DNA of 64,000 bases, from positions 1 through 64,000 of the forward strand of contig JAYMTL010000070.1 of the NCBI GenBank assembly GCA_036897445.1, read 5' to 3'. Below are positions 13,301-26,560 of this stretch, piece after piece; within the stretch, counting starts at the first letter, position 1; each line of letters opens with the position of its first letter. Source of the DNA: Pelargonium tetragonum (lineage: Eukaryota > Streptophyta > Magnoliopsida > Geraniales > Geraniaceae). A program made the translations under genes and the position numbers. The notes beneath the pieces are model-generated. The model saw only the letters and a list, made by a program, of their open reading frames with translations. It did no database searches and was not told the origin of the DNA.

Positions 13301-15339
13301 CCCTTATTCTGAAATATTTATAGAGTCTAGCAAGCTTTTTTATGCCCTTATTTCGGGTATTTTTAAATAAAACTCTTTGGTAGAAGTCCTAAAGAAACCC
13401 TTGATAAGTAGTTGCCTCGAGAATCCAAAACCCTAACAACAGGTCCAGATAAGATGCTTTTAAGAGGGGTTGTTAAAATCAAGTTCAAAAGATATAAAAA
13501 TTTAGGTAATAACGCCCTATATTGATATATCCAGATTCAAGTACAATGCCTAGTAATCGAAGTTAAAACAGTTATGTTACCCAATAAACTTGTCAAACCC
13601 AAAAGGAATTGCTTATATCTAACCGGGTATCCCCTTTGATTTACAGTAAATTTACTTGTTTCAACTGCCGCCTCTTATCTTCAGTTTCCCCTTAAGCTTA
13701 AGCTGTTAACAGACCTTTTACGAAATCCCGTTTTGACGCTCCTATTTAGGGTATCTGTGACTTAGGAAATCTTTCTTTTTGTTGATTTATTCAACTAACA
13801 AAGAGCTTAGACCCGATACTAGATGTAAGAACATAAGATTTTTCTATTTAGAGTTATGCCTGGTAAAACCAAAACTAAAAAGACTCTTTGTATTTTGATT
13901 ATTTAAAGCAGGAATTTCCAAAGAAGCCAGAAGAAGAAAGGCATTCCATTCATTCCTATAAAAGCAAGCTCCATTAAGCGTAAGAGTTTGCTTTCTCAGA
14001 AAGTACCACGACTCTTTATTAGAACCTAGTACCGAGGATATCCGCTTATACCAAAGGCGCTATTTTTAGTAATTATATAATAGTCTCTTGTTTTTTCGGC
14101 AAGTAATAAACTAAAATCTTTTTAGCACTTAGTCTCTTATCTTACTTAAGGGAGTCCTATCCTATTAGGGGCGGTTCTTATAATAATAAAAGTAAAGGAT
14201 CCTGTTCTCTCTTGATGATGAGGGGGGTATCCTCTAAGTTCTTGTTGTTACCCTAGGCAATAGTTAATATTCAAATTTTAATGGTTAGAACAAAGTACTC
14301 TAGTAAATCCGGGTTGGACAATAAAAAATCTCAGTCGGAAATTTCTTACGATTAGCAGTTAGTTATGAGTGGATGTGCTTTAAAAGTCAGTTTGTTAGGT
14401 ATCCTCCTGCGTAACTTGGAAAATTCCTAATAGAAGAATCCAAGGCAGGTATAGCCTCAGAAAAGAGATCTGAAATAAAAGTAGTAACTTAAGTTGAGTT
14501 GCAAGATCTCCCTGTTTGTTCTCACACAATACTAATAAGGGGCTGTTCTTCAGGAGGGTCTAATTTGTGTATAAAGGATAATAATTAAAGTACTGGAAAT
14601 TTCCTTATTTAACTTCTTTTACTATAACGGGATCCTAAGAGACTTAAAGGTCCCAGAATTAGGCGTCCTAAGGGATCCTTTGTATCTCCTCTTGTGGGTG
14701 GTAAGAATCGCTTATTATATTATATTTACTAGCATCGATTTTCAAGGTTTTGACCAGGGCTTTATTTATAAGGACTTGTTTACTTTAGTAGTTTAGGAGC
14801 TTACAACCCCTGGGATATTTTACTCATAAGACTCTATCTTGAGTTGTAGTTCCATTTCTATATGTTATATGTTGGATATCCGAAAGAAATGAAAACTTAA
14901 TGTAGAAGAACGACGAAACCCTTTATAAAAGCTCCTACTTAAAGCGCTGATATATCCAGTAACACAGGGAAGTCCCTATAACCTCAGGCGTAGTCTTGAA
15001 AAAGGAGTCCTATTTTATTACAAATTACGGGGCCCCGACTCTCTACTTTGCTCTTTTGACTTTTTCTTTCTACAAGGGCTGTCTGGTATAATAGGTCCTT
15101 CTTTCAGCAAAATATAAGTAGAGTTTTTCTTTAAGAGTTAATCCCTTTTCGGTCCTCTCCATATAAGGAATAAGGAGCATCCCTATTTACTTGCCTTGGG
15201 CTTATAGTTTATCTAGAAAGTTCAAATTGCTACAGTAGGGCAAATTAGAAGAAGAAATCCGTATAAGAGCTACTTTAATTTAAAAGAGTTTGGCTTTATT
15301 TTGACTTTTCTAATAAGAGAATTAAGAGTGATACTAATA
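10321..15339. other. Non-coding AT-rich stretch
   Basis: Five kilobases with no gene, RNA or matched repeat. It contains one GGAATCCC (11860-11867) and several looser G-run/C-run pairs. The short reverse frame at 10559-10756 has no recognisable feature. Confidence 0.6.
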
Positions 15340-15849
15340 CCGTAACTACTATAATATAAATAAGACAATAGGCCACAAGAATACACTAGTTACAGGGAAG
15401 CATGCATAACGTAGGGAATATAAAGGCTCATAAGAATCCCAGTAAGAAAAAAAAAAGCTGCAGAGATTTTGGCAAGTCCAAGTTTATAAGAAAAGTAAGC
15501 AGAATAGGGGAAACAAGGTACAGAAGTCCTTGAAAAAACGTTGGGTATACTTAGGAAGGGTCTGCAGATTTAGTTTCAGAGTCTAACTTTAGGTATTAAG
15601 GGTAAGAAATTCAAAGGTCTAGCTGATATGAAGATAGGGAGTAAGATAGAGAATCCAAGTCTAGCCCTAAGGAAAGCTTTACAGGGTCTCCCAAGCAATC
15701 ACTATAGTTTAAGTAGGATGCACTCCTAAAAAAAAATTAGAGTACAAACTAGCAAAAGGTATAGGTATAAAAATAGGTATATAAGAACTGCCAGGAAAAG
15801 AAAATCCAAAAGAAGCGACAGGAATCCCCATAGCACAGGTTTTATAAGA
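15340..15849 (+). repeat. Family A relic, forward copy
   Basis: Purine-rich on the plus strand and rich in AAG, AAA and GAA triplets. GGTATAGGTAT (15758-15768) recurs at 26514-26524 and, reversed, at 62566-62576. CATAAGAATCCCAGTAA near 15430 resembles a segment near 216, and AAGTCTAGCCC near 15655 resembles words in other islands. It passes into the CpA-rich block that follows. It is broken and carries no diagnostic enzyme motif. It could be the nucleic-acid-binding, Lys-rich part of a retroelement, but that is a guess from composition. Confidence 0.4.
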
Positions 15850-16460
15850 CTTCTATCTTCCATCTCTATTTTTTCCTATACAAATACAAGTCTAGCTCGT
15901 ACCAACAACTCTAGTAAAGCAGCTCCTACAACTACAACCAAAAACTGAACTACCAACTCAAGAACTCAAAACCTGCTCCAAGACCAACTGGTAATAAAAG
16001 GTACTCAAAATCGATAGATCATGAACAAAGTAAACTTGCCTAACCTTCGACATTGTGCTTCAACATCTTTCAATACTGGTTACCACTAACTCTAACAAAG
16101 AAGATATTACTCCTTCTAAACGGGTACTTTCTCCTAAACTCTCTAAAGCTACACTGGAAATGTCTTCCCTCAAGAACAACTGCTAGGACAGACTGTTAAG
16201 ATACTAAAATAGAATACATTTAACTCGCAAGGACATTTGATCTTGAACTCCCGTGTATCTATAAATTCTTAAACAAGAGAAAAAATCAAAGTCTCATACA
16301 CCTGAACCTACACAGAAGGTACTTTCAACAGCTACCCCTTCCTGGCTGGCTTTACCTCAAGAAGAAATAGCAACTCCTGCAATGACATTGGTTAGAGCTA
16401 ATGGTGAATTTCTAGAATCTAAGAAACTCTCTAAATAGAATGAATCTGTTTATGTTATCC
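15850..16460 (+). repeat. Little-mutated CpA-rich block, possible retroelement fossil
   Basis: The base steps differ sharply from the surroundings. On the line starting at 15901 I count 8 CpA against 5 TpA and no ApT, where most of the window is CpA-poor. The plus strand is rich in CAA, ACC, ACT and AAG triplets, giving short stretches rich in Gln, Asn, Thr, Ser and Lys, as in Gag-like or low-complexity proteins. Protein-like composition persists to about 16440. No zinc knuckle, protease, reverse transcriptase or transposase motif is visible, so the class is unproven. It is a broken remnant, either younger than its surroundings or shielded from the mutational process. Confidence 0.4.
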
Positions 16461-19400
16461 TTTAGTTGTGAAGAATACATTAATTAGAGTTTGCAACAGT
16501 CCTGTCCCTACTATCTTGAGCTGGCTTACTTACAAGTTACAAGGATTAACTACTTTCTTGAAAATCCCAGAGTTTCCTAACCTGTCAATTTTTTAGTACA
16601 TTTCCTTATTGTACTGAATAATTTAGGGATTCCTTAGTGTACCAATGAGTTTCTTCCAGAATATGTGCCATTAAAAAACTAAAAAGAATAAGAAATGTGT
16701 AAAAGTTTTCAGAAGAGTTTCTCTATTTTTCTGCACTCTCCGGTTTATAAGGGTGTATGAGTAACTCAAAAAGAAGTTTTTAAGCTGTAAGTTATAAAGA
16801 ATAATGTAAGTTGGTATACTTTAGATTTTTAGTTAGATATAAGGAATAATAAAGTATAGCTGCTTTAAAACGTTTGAATTCTTAGTAAAGAACAGGGTTC
16901 AGAATTAATATAGAGAGGGGAGCAGTTTCTACTAAGCATAGGTTTTACATTACAAGAGATAAAGATTTAAGGCAAAACAAGGTCCCCGGCAATTACTCTA
17001 GGATATAGGGTTTAGGTAAGTAAGGTCAAGCCTTTTTGTTTCGGGAAAGCTGCTAAGCAAATATAGAAATTATAAAGAAAATCTAATTAGTTTACTTTAC
17101 TAAGAAGTCTCGGAGGAATACCATAAAGGGCTTTCTGTTTTAAAAGGAACTTAATTAAATACTAATTTAATAGCTTGCTTAAGAGCCAAAGTTATATGCC
17201 TCCTTACGAGTTAAAGCATTATATCTAGAATGTAGGAACCCGTTGTAAGAATAAAAAGACTATAAGAAACCGATTCAGGACATTAGACTCCAAAGCAAAA
17301 AAAGGTCATAAATATATAAGTAACTAAACCCTTAACAACATAAAGTTTCTTTAAGGATTACCCGTACCCAGCTAATAAAGTAATATCTTATTCGAGGAAA
17401 CCTTAAGGAAAAGCGTAGATATAGTAAGCTAATTCATTCTATACAACTTGAGTCTACCCGCGAGCATCTTTTTTATAGCAAACCCTTATCGGATCTCTTT
17501 GAATTCCCCGAGTTCTCTTTTTATTCAGTAAGTAAATCCTTTTTATGTCGTCAAAGTCCTATTAAGCTAGCATCTCTACTGTTCTACTGTTAAATAAGTA
17601 ATAAAGTTAAGTATTTTAGTATAACCTGAGTTTTTTGGAATTACAATTATATAGATAGAGGGCCGGTGAAGCATTAAAAAGGCAAGCTTTGAAAAGTTAA
17701 CAACTTGGTGTAAACTAATTTATAGTGCATAGTACTCGTTCTTTTTTGTAAAAAAGAATTTTAATATACTTAGACGCCTTGAAAGGTATTTTCCTAATAT
17801 ATTTCCGAAAAGGCTTAATCCCCACGAAATTTTTTTATGGAAATTACGACATAACTAAGGCAAATACAACTTAGTACTGCGGTTTCTTTAAAAAAGAACA
17901 AAGAGCTTGTTAACTTTTGTTAATACGCAAGAGAGACTCCTGTTACGCTTATAAACACTGTAATTTAGTTTATGATATACCCTCCTTTATAGATAACTAG
18001 TTAGAAACCAAGCTTATATTCTAGACAAATTTTAAGTAATATTAGACTCTCCGAATCAGAAAGATTACCTTTTCAATATAACAAGTATCAAAAAGATATA
18101 TGATAGAGAAAATCCCTATTACTTAAATTTTCTCTTTATTTTGATCATAAACGAGGTTCTACTAAAGTACTTTTTTCTTCTTTTCTTATAGTTAATTATA
18201 AAGTGTACTCGTTTTAATCTATAGTGAGTAAGGTCTATTTCTGATGATTGTTATACTTATTCTAGGGCAGTTTACTAATACAGGTAATGAGTAATTTCGA
18301 AGGAGTTTTATTGTTATTTACTTTTTGTATTCTAATCTTTAATATAGTGTTCCGAATCGGGCAAAGCGCAACTCTAATTTTATCCTTTCTAAAAAAGCAT
18401 ATTAGTTTCCAGAAATTGGGTATTTTAAGAGAGAAAGGCAGACCCATATTCCTTACTCTTTATAGTTTTTTGCTTAGACCCGATAACGAGTGCTCTAAAT
18501 AGAGGAAGAGAAAATTCCCAACAAGTGCAATACTTATTCCTACCTAGGAGTGACCTACGTAACAAGAAAGGGGCAATAAAACAAAATTATCGCATACTAC
18601 TTAAATTAAGCGAGAGCTTTTTTTAGAAATAAAGATTTTTATTTTATCCTAAATTTTTAGAGCTATCTTTTGGTTTTGACTAACTGGAGTTCCTTAAGTT
18701 GCTTCACTTTCTTGGGTAATTTTAACTCCGGGGCACACCCTATTGGTATCTGGTTTTAATAAGTTATAGTAAGTTATATTGTCTTGTGTAGACCAATAGG
18801 CATTTTTGTTATGTACAAAGCTAATGAAATTCTTCCCAGTTTTCTATTTCAGATCGCTAACTAGTTTTAAATAAAGAGGCAAGCTTTAGGTGTATTTAAT
18901 AAAGGGAACCCTTTGTTTCAATTTAGTAACTCCGCAGGTACCTAATCAAGAACTTCCTTGATATTTCAGTTTTCCCTCTTTTTGTATTCAACTGTGTAGC
19001 CAAGCAAAGCAGTTTAGTCCGGACCCCTATATGTGCAGTAGAAAACTTAGGTGGATCTCCTAATAATAAGAAATTTCTTATGTTAAATTTCTCAGATTTA
19101 CGGTAGGGCCCTTTTATACAAAAAAACTTATCCTATCTTCGCCTCTTACCAAAAGATTCTAGGCTCGGATGCACCTAAATTAAAGGTTTTTTTACTTTAG
19201 AGTCTCTCTTTGCTAATTTAGGCAGGAATCGCACAAAAGCATTGCATACGTAATTCTTAAACCGGGACTCCTCTCAGACTCTCTCTAAACAAAACCCAGA
19301 TTCTCTTCACTGTAGTCCTTCTTAAATTTGTCAGTATTAGTTACTTTGGAAATAAATAACCAGTTAGAAAAATATATAGATACCCTGCGCGGGACACTGC

Positions 19401-19895
19401 CTTTATTTAGAGCTTACTTCGGAGTAGGGATTCCTTGACAATTTCTTTATATGAGAAGGCTCCGTTTTGGATTTTTAGATAGGGGGATATATCTTACTTA
19501 CTTATTTTCTTCACATAAGACCTTTGGCTTACATCTCTAGTAGTATTATTACTATTTTTGAGGATATCCTCTTTCAGGATAAAAAGGAGTTGCCCTTAAT
19601 GGAGCTGACTCCGGGTCTTAGGATATTTAAATATATACAAGATATTTTAGGAATAAACAACCCCGGGGAAATAGGAGCCTAAAGATTACTAACTAAGAAA
19701 TAAGGCCTAGTTCATCGTGGGTTATACGTTCCTTCTTTAATAAACGTAGGGCAACCCTGTAAACAAACCCTAATAATAGCTGGGATCTAAAAACTAAAGA
19801 ATATGGAGCCTAAACTTTCAAGATCAAATTTTCTTAAAGGATAATTGCAAGCCTCGGAAATGCCTTACTAAAGTTCCAAAAAGAGGACTCTCTTC
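16461..19895. other. Non-coding AT-rich stretch
   Basis: No gene seen. The overlapping frames at 18262-18447 (minus) and 18287-18502 (plus) are mirror shadows with no recognisable motif. GGGATTCC words occur at 16626-16633 and 19437-19444. Confidence 0.6.
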
Positions 19896-19935
19896 TCTAG
19901 GCTTCTATGCTCATTTCTAGGCTTCTATGCTCATT
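19896..19935. repeat. Perfect 20-bp tandem duplication
   Basis: The 20-base unit beginning TCTAGGCTTC and ending TGCTCATT occurs twice head to tail without a mismatch (19896-19915 and 19916-19935). In DNA where other repeats are strongly diverged, exact identity points to a recent replication-slippage event. An assembly artefact is the alternative. Confidence 0.9.
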
Positions 19936-22900
19936 AACGATAAAGGCATAGCAGGAGTAACCTTAAACAACTAAGACTACTCAAGTAAGGCCCGGTGTAA
20001 GTCAAGCTTTGTATCTTTCTTTTTCCCCTACCTGTTCCCTTTCTCAGTAACTTAAGAATAAAGTCTAACAAAAAGAAAAGAGAACCTACCCTCAAGGCCT
20101 CTCCCGCCTCCTAGTAAACAGTAAAGGAACTTCAAATCTTGTCAGAATTCGATTAATTAAGCACTAGAGTTACACTTTAAAGCCTCCCCCTTAACCTTTG
20201 CATCCCGGAAGTAAGACCTATAAAAGGCACAAGAACTTACCGGGGATTTATACTATTCAAATCAAAAAAAGCTCCAGCTGGCTTATAAGCTTGAAAGTTT
20301 CCTAACATAAGACTAACTTCTTTTTAGGATTCTTTAAGCTATCTAGCATAAGAAAGTCTGGCTTACACTTGAGAAACCTAATTCAGTAATTCAAATACAA
20401 GCTTAGATACTATGATTAGGTCCGTACATCAAAGCGGTTACACCTGTTTTTTACCAAAGCCTTTTTTCTTTCTGAATACTTGAGTAAAAGAATAAAGGCA
20501 TAGATACCAGTAAGCTCGTAATTCGCGAAAAAGTTCAATCGGTTTCTTAAATCTAGGGGCACTCCTTTCTCCTATTTCTATACAATTACCCCGGTGCTTA
20601 AAGGACTTGTACTTAAGTTTAAGTTAGGATCTGTTTCGTATCGTCAAGTAGAGCCCCCAGAACTCTAGTACCCTTTGATTTTAGGAGCTATAGAGGGCTC
20701 TTGAACCCTCGTTTAATAAAAGCTAGACCGAGTCTAATTGTACTTTCTATGGATGGAAAAGCCTTGACTTATATATTTATACCGCACAGTAGCCCTTAGT
20801 ACCTTACCTTAAGCTTTATTAAGATAGAATTCCTGTTGTAACAATCCCCGATTTTCGCAAGCTTGAGTATCACACTCAAGTTCCTTGTTGAAGAGAGAGT
20901 CCTTTCTTCTTTTTTATAGACTTTAACTTACTAATCCTAAAGTCCTGCGCTAACAAATTCTTACTCGAAAGCTTTTTCTGGGTTATTTATCTATGACTAA
21001 GCACCCTTCTGTAATTTCCCTGCAATTGTAAGTTGAATTTTTAAAGCCTATAGTCTTTTCTTTGTTATTAAACAAGGCCGAATGTTACTCATTCAGAATC
21101 CTCGCAGCGGCTGCTTCATAATGCTCAGGACTCTCTAGACAACCTACAAATTTTGTCGAAACCCCTTTACCCATAACGAAATCGAGGAATTTCTTAGTTT
21201 AAGAATACTTTAGGGACTTCCCTTAGTATTTAGTTGCTATAATATAAAGAAAACTGGATTAAATAAACAAGGAGCTTTATGAATACCAAAAAGAGATTCA
21301 AGAAAGAAGTAGAAATGCGAGAAACATTACGACTCTCTGATTAAGCGGACTCCGTAAAGCTTGTGCTGTGTACTTTTATTCCTTAAGACTAGTAAATAAA
21401 AGAGTATATAAACAGGACCCTTCCTTAGGGAATCCGTACAAGTTTCCGCGATTCTGTGAAATGAAGCTATAAATCTGCTAGAGTTGGGAAAGCTTTTTGG
21501 TATTAAAAAAGTATAAGGCGCAACCCCTAAGGGAGGCTTGTAAACTATAAAAAAATAGAGAAACGGGTGTTCCGCCTTAATTTAATTGTACTTATATTGA
21601 TATTGAACTTCAGTTTATTTATCTAGCAACGTCGGATTTTAAATAAAATTTATTCAAGGTATACAGTGCTTTTTCAATGAAGACTTCCTAAAATACACAA
21701 GAAAAGAAGGACTTTAAAAGCCGAAAGTAAGGATTACCATCCCACCCTGCACTTACTTACACAAAACCGAGGCCTCAAATATCCCTTAATAAATATTAAC
21801 CAAACTCATTATAGGATATCTAAGCTTGAGCGGAAAGCCCCCTTTTTAGAGTAGAAATAAGAGCTCACTTACTTATAGAGATCCCTGGAACAAGAACTCT
21901 CTGAAGTAAGCCGATACCTGTTAAAGAATACTTGCTTTTGCTACCCCTAAATATTCTTAAAAAGAAATTTTATGTCATGTAAGGAATATCTGCACAAATT
22001 TTAATAAGGTAGGTATTTAGTTTATAATATAAAGCGGAGCTCAGTTACATTTTCTATTTTTTATACTTGTGTTAGCTTCTTATATACATACAACCCTAAA
22101 TGAGGTAGCTTTACTTGGGATTAAGACTTTCCTAAAAACCAAATTTAAATACACTTTAGATTTATATCCGGGGACTGCTGCTCTTAGGGTGCTCTTTATT
22201 CGTAAAATTTTCTTTAATACAATACAGAGTATATATATTTACTTCAGAAAAACGGATTCCAAGTAATAAGGGTTTTTACAAGGAGTACAGAGTAGAAATG
22301 TTCAGGGGAAGCGCTTATCTTAGCATTAAAAAGGGGGTACGCCTTGGCTAAAGGGGGACCTTTCTCTTGGTTTATTAGTTATAACCTGTTCGCTTATTAC
22401 TTGAAACTTTATCTTTGAATAGTAAAACTGCGGATCTACAAAATGAAAAATAGAAAAGGCAGAAATGAGGTTGATTAGTGACGTGAAATTCCTGCCCAAC
22501 CAGACGAGTACATAAGTTGTTTTTTGTAATCCCTCGGAACGAACGCCGGGTAAAGCAAAGCTTGAGTATTCAGTGTTTATACTTCGACTCTATAAGATAT
22601 GAACTTATCTGTCTTTGTAATAGGAGTGCCCAAAAATTGCAAAGTATAAACCTAATTTTGTACTAGCTAAAGCCGCACTCCCACCTTTGGTTTCCCCTAA
22701 ATCTAAATTTAAGTTAACAGGAGTTTACGTTTTCACTAATAGAAACAAGGATGTCGGTACTCTCAAAACTTCATTTATTGTTAGACTAAATTCAACCTAA
22801 GGAACCTACTTCTAAACTCTTTCGAACTAAAAAAAAGAGTCAAATTCAAGACACACAAAAACTAGTAGGAAACCCTGGATCTTGACTGTGACTTATAGTG

Positions 22901-24647
22901 ATCCAAGGATTTGAGCCTATGAAGTTTTATTATAAAATTATAAAAATATGTTATCAGACAACAAGGTATTAACAAAAGAGGATGCTCTAATGGAAAAATG
23001 AGGAGCTAAGGTTAGTTAGATTAGAGTCTTTTGTGATAAGGGACCCCTTATACCTTATAAAAGTGATTTTGTAAGTAGACAGCAAAAGTTAGTTAAAGGG
23101 AGTCTATAAAACTAAATCTATATGCAATGCAGTATATCTCAGCCCTTTCAGCCCTTTAGTTTTTGCTCTAACCCGTGTAAAAATTTGTTAATCTATCATT
23201 TTATATGGCCTCTTTTTATCGTAACTAAGTCTACTTATTTTCAGATAGACCTCTAACGGATCCTTATTTGTTTTATAAACTTACTCCTTTAGGGTACGAG
23301 GTCCTTTATAAAAAGTGATACTCCATAAATACTGGACCGGCTAGAGAGTCTTCTAAGGGGTCGGTTAGATATATTGACAACGGATCTCTTTTAATACTAA
23401 TCCAGAAATTTCTGTTTTCATAGAAAGAGAATCCCGTTTAATTAAAGTATACAACCCAGTTGATTCATGCTTATTCTCTTGTTTGTTTCAATAAGCCGGT
23501 ATAAATCAAGCATGCAAGAGAATTTATCTGCTTTGGGCTGAAAATGACGCAACCACACCGACCTCGAATTAAAAAACGCGGGGGCTTCTCCTTTTACTTT
23601 TACAGGGATCTTCCACGCGAGATTTTGACCTAATTCAAATGATAAGTAGCTCCATAATATAAGGGTTTCTATAATTTAGAATAAAGAAAAGAAAGGGCTT
23701 AGGTAAAAAAAGAGTTGAGTGGAAGTGTACTAAAGCTTGTTATAACGCGCGCAATTGGTCATAGAATGGGTTTATTAAAAAAGAGTACCGGCTTATTAAA
23801 TTTAATCTCGTACAGAAAACCTCTTTTGTTACCAGTATATTTACCTCAATCCGAAATTGAAACATAGAAAAGCAAAGGAATGCAAAAATTCTTCACTCTA
23901 AACAAAAATTGTTACTCCCCTGTAACTTACTATTCTCTATCTTGCTTGGTAACTCCCTTCCTACGACACCTGCAACTTTCTTACGACTCAAAAACTGGAA
24001 ACACTTTAAATACAAGTCTAAATTTCCCGTCTAGTTTTAAGCCAAGAAAAAGACCTACAAGAAGCAATGGCCTCTCTTTTTTTGTAAACTAGAAAGTGCC
24101 GAACGAAGCCCTTCTACGCCCTTAAACTACTAAAAGAAATCCCATATTTACTCCTTGTTAACTAGAAAGTAGACCCCTGCTCGGGTTATCCCCAACTCTT
24201 AACCTTAAGATTAAATAAATATTATCTTGCAAAAAATCCAAGCTCTAATTCTAGTTATGGGTCATTTTAACAGGGGTCCTTAAGCAGGCAGGGGTTGGTA
24301 GGGTTACTGCAGCATTCTGTATTTAGTTTAGGAGCAAAATAGTAAGAGGCTTTTAATCCCTATACGCTGTAAATTCTTACAAGGAGATATCCTTGGACCA
24401 GGCGCTGCCTCGAACTGCTTTTCAAAAGGGGCCCTCTGGTCTATACATCGAAGCTTTATATTTCCCCTTTTTAATAAGGAAAAGAGAGCCTTGAGTCTCT
24501 AAAATCCATTGCATAAGATTTTGCTGGCATCACCGGAATCCTTAAATCCTATAACATAATATAACAACTACCGTCTGAAGATCCAAACCTCTTGTAATAA
24601 ATAAAGGAGCAAGTTTTAGCAGAGGGCTCTCAGTTAGATACTAGTGT
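19936..24647. other. Non-coding AT-rich stretch
   Basis: No gene, RNA or matched repeat found in 4.7 kb. The small plus frames at 22069-22266 and 23880-24092 have no recognisable domains, ribosomal context or introns that I could support. Confidence 0.6.
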
Positions 24648-24962
24648 ATGAGTACAGGGACTCTTTCTAGAGTTCGTCTAGGCGGTCCGCTCTTTGTTTC
24701 TACTCAGGTTTATGAACCTCCCTTTTTGAAAAATTTAACGGGCACTCTAATATCACTAATATCAGAAAGAAAATTGCAATTAAGTCGAAATGAAAGGAAT
24801 CCCGGGAATAATTCATGCGGCCAAAATCCTATGAAGTTTTTAGCACTGAGTGGAGCTTCTCAAAAGAGCCTTTGCCAAACCTTTGATTTTTTAGAACATA
24901 TCCATAGAGAGAGCAGGGAAGTCAAAATTGAGTATAAAGAGTTAACCCTTAAGGAAGACTAA
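24648..24962 (+). pseudogene. 104-codon open frame ending in a family B segment
   Basis: The longest plus-strand open frame in the window. Its last 25 or so codons are charged and Lys/Glu-rich (ending ELTLKED), and the DNA there resembles the repeat islands at 26135-26185, 46370-46470 and 60965-61035. That similarity to dispersed, otherwise unreadable copies makes it likelier to be a short surviving stretch of a repeat than a host gene. No domain is recognised in the first 75 codons, and I see no promoter or splice sites that would extend it. A small expressed gene cannot be excluded without transcript data. Confidence 0.3.
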
Positions 24963-26134
24963 GAATACCTTTTCGCCGAGATTTAAGGAATGCAAGGATT
25001 CTAATATATGCAACAGGATGCGTCAATCTACAAGGGAGGGCTTCCTGTGTTACTATGTAAAGAATAAGAGTCAGGGTTCTGTAGAAGTAGGATATGGGGG
25101 GTTTGCTTAGCATTAAGAATATAATAAAGAAGGTCCATTAGGATTTTCCAGGACGTCAAATTCTTTTGTTACAGGTAAGGGGTCTCCTAATTCGGCGCAA
25201 TACTTACCTTAAAACTCCAATCTCGGGGAGTAAAATAAGGGTTATTGGGTATCAAGTATAGCTATCTTCAACTAAAAGCAATATTTAAGGGAGCTGCTGA
25301 ATCTTAGGTTTTCTCTTCTCTAAGAAAAAGTCAAAATCATTTTTTTATTTGTAGAGTAGAAGTCTTACAGGTTTCAATGGATTTCTTTTAGTTCTTATAG
25401 CAAAGGTACCCTTGACCCGTTCCTTTGTTCGGGGTTTTTGCTCTCAGACTTTAAAAGTAGCCGCACATGCTTTGAGTGTCTGGCTTTGAGTTGAAGAATA
25501 CCTACTATAAAAATAAAAGACTGTTAGATAAGACTGTGCTTTTAGGAAATATTTGGGCTCGTTTGCTTAGCTTCTTGACTTAGAAATTTTTTTATATTCT
25601 TTAAAAAGAATATAAAACCTGTTGTCCCAAAGCAAGATTTTTTGGAATAGTAAAGGGCTAAATAGTAGCTACTGAACTGGATAATGAAAAGTAAAGCAGT
25701 TATAGTAAAAAAAGGGGTTTCCTGCTCTACTTGCTCATTTTAGTTTGTTACTGGGATAGTAAAATAGAAAAGAAGTTAAGAGAGTAGTTTTCAGGTTTAA
25801 GTTAATAAGTGAAATCTAGAATGGGAGAGCTTTTAGAAAGCAAGAAAGCAATAGAAGTCTTAGTTTTAGTCAATTCGTGCAATATATAGAAAATCTAGCA
25901 ACCCCTCTATTCTATAGGAAATGTAACTTCTGTTTAGGCTAAAGTGGAGAGGACTATATCTAGAGTTTTCCGTTCAATTGTAGTAGGTCAACAAGCTTTC
26001 AAGAGGAATTAAGGTGAAGAGTTTAGTACTAGTGTTGATTGTATATTCCAAAGGGAAGTATTCTAAACTCTTTTTTATTAGTAAGTCAAGGTAATTAAAG
26101 TATAGAGAAGTAAAGTTTTCTTATCTTCTTTTTG
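24963..26134. other. Non-coding AT-rich stretch with one hairpin
   Basis: No gene seen. The stretch contains the strong AT hairpin at 25590-25617, listed separately. Confidence 0.55.
25590..25617. repeat. 13-bp perfect AT hairpin
   Basis: TTTTATATTCTTT at 25590-25602 and its exact reverse complement AAAGAATATAAAA at 25605-25617 are separated by two A. The pair could extrude as a cruciform or be a remnant of a terminal inverted repeat pair. No transposon body lies between the arms. Confidence 0.8.
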
Positions 26135-26185
26135 TAGTTACAGCAGAGAAAGCCAAGCCGAAGTAAATTGCTTACGAAAAGTACA
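26135..26185 (+). repeat. Family B relic
   Basis: AGCAGAGAAAGC (26142-26153) recurs exactly at 46420-46431, in both cases followed by A-rich sequence with AAGTA. The island is purine-rich and short, so only a fragment is recognisable. The element class is unknown. Confidence 0.35.
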
Positions 26186-26439
26186 ATAGGAAGAATACTC
26201 GTTTCTCATCACACGGAGTTAAGTCCTCTTACACCTCTTGAAGTTAGTAATATTGGTAATAAGGAGTGAAGCAGTAAGCCCTAACAATATACCATAAAGG
26301 AATCTAGACAACTAAGGTAGGGCCTCTTTTTTGTATTAGATCCGTAAAAAATTCTGACGGTCTTATTCCCATACCATTCCCCAATTAACATAGAAAGAAA
26401 TGGAATTTTTAGTAAGTAAAAAGGTCTATAAAAGAATCC
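26186..26439. other. Non-coding spacer between relics
   Basis: No gene or matched repeat seen. Confidence 0.5.
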
Positions 26440-26560
26440 ATACTTTTATTATTACTTAAAATAAATAGGGAGTATAGCTAGAGATACAGAAGAGTATGAG
26501 AGCCTCTAAGAAAGGTATAGGTATAATAGATAAAGAGGGATTACTAGCTTGCTCCTTGTT
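26440..26560 (+). repeat. Family A relic, forward copy
   Basis: Purine-rich island. GGTATAGGTAT at 26514-26524 is shared with 15758-15768 and, reversed, with 62566-62576, and it is followed by ATAATAGATAAAGAGG, similar to the reverse strand near 3005-3025. Short and broken. Confidence 0.35.

Noticed and set aside
14212-14230. GATGATGAGG as a possible reverse-transcriptase or transposase acidic motif
   Set aside because: No flanking sequence fits a known enzyme motif in any frame.
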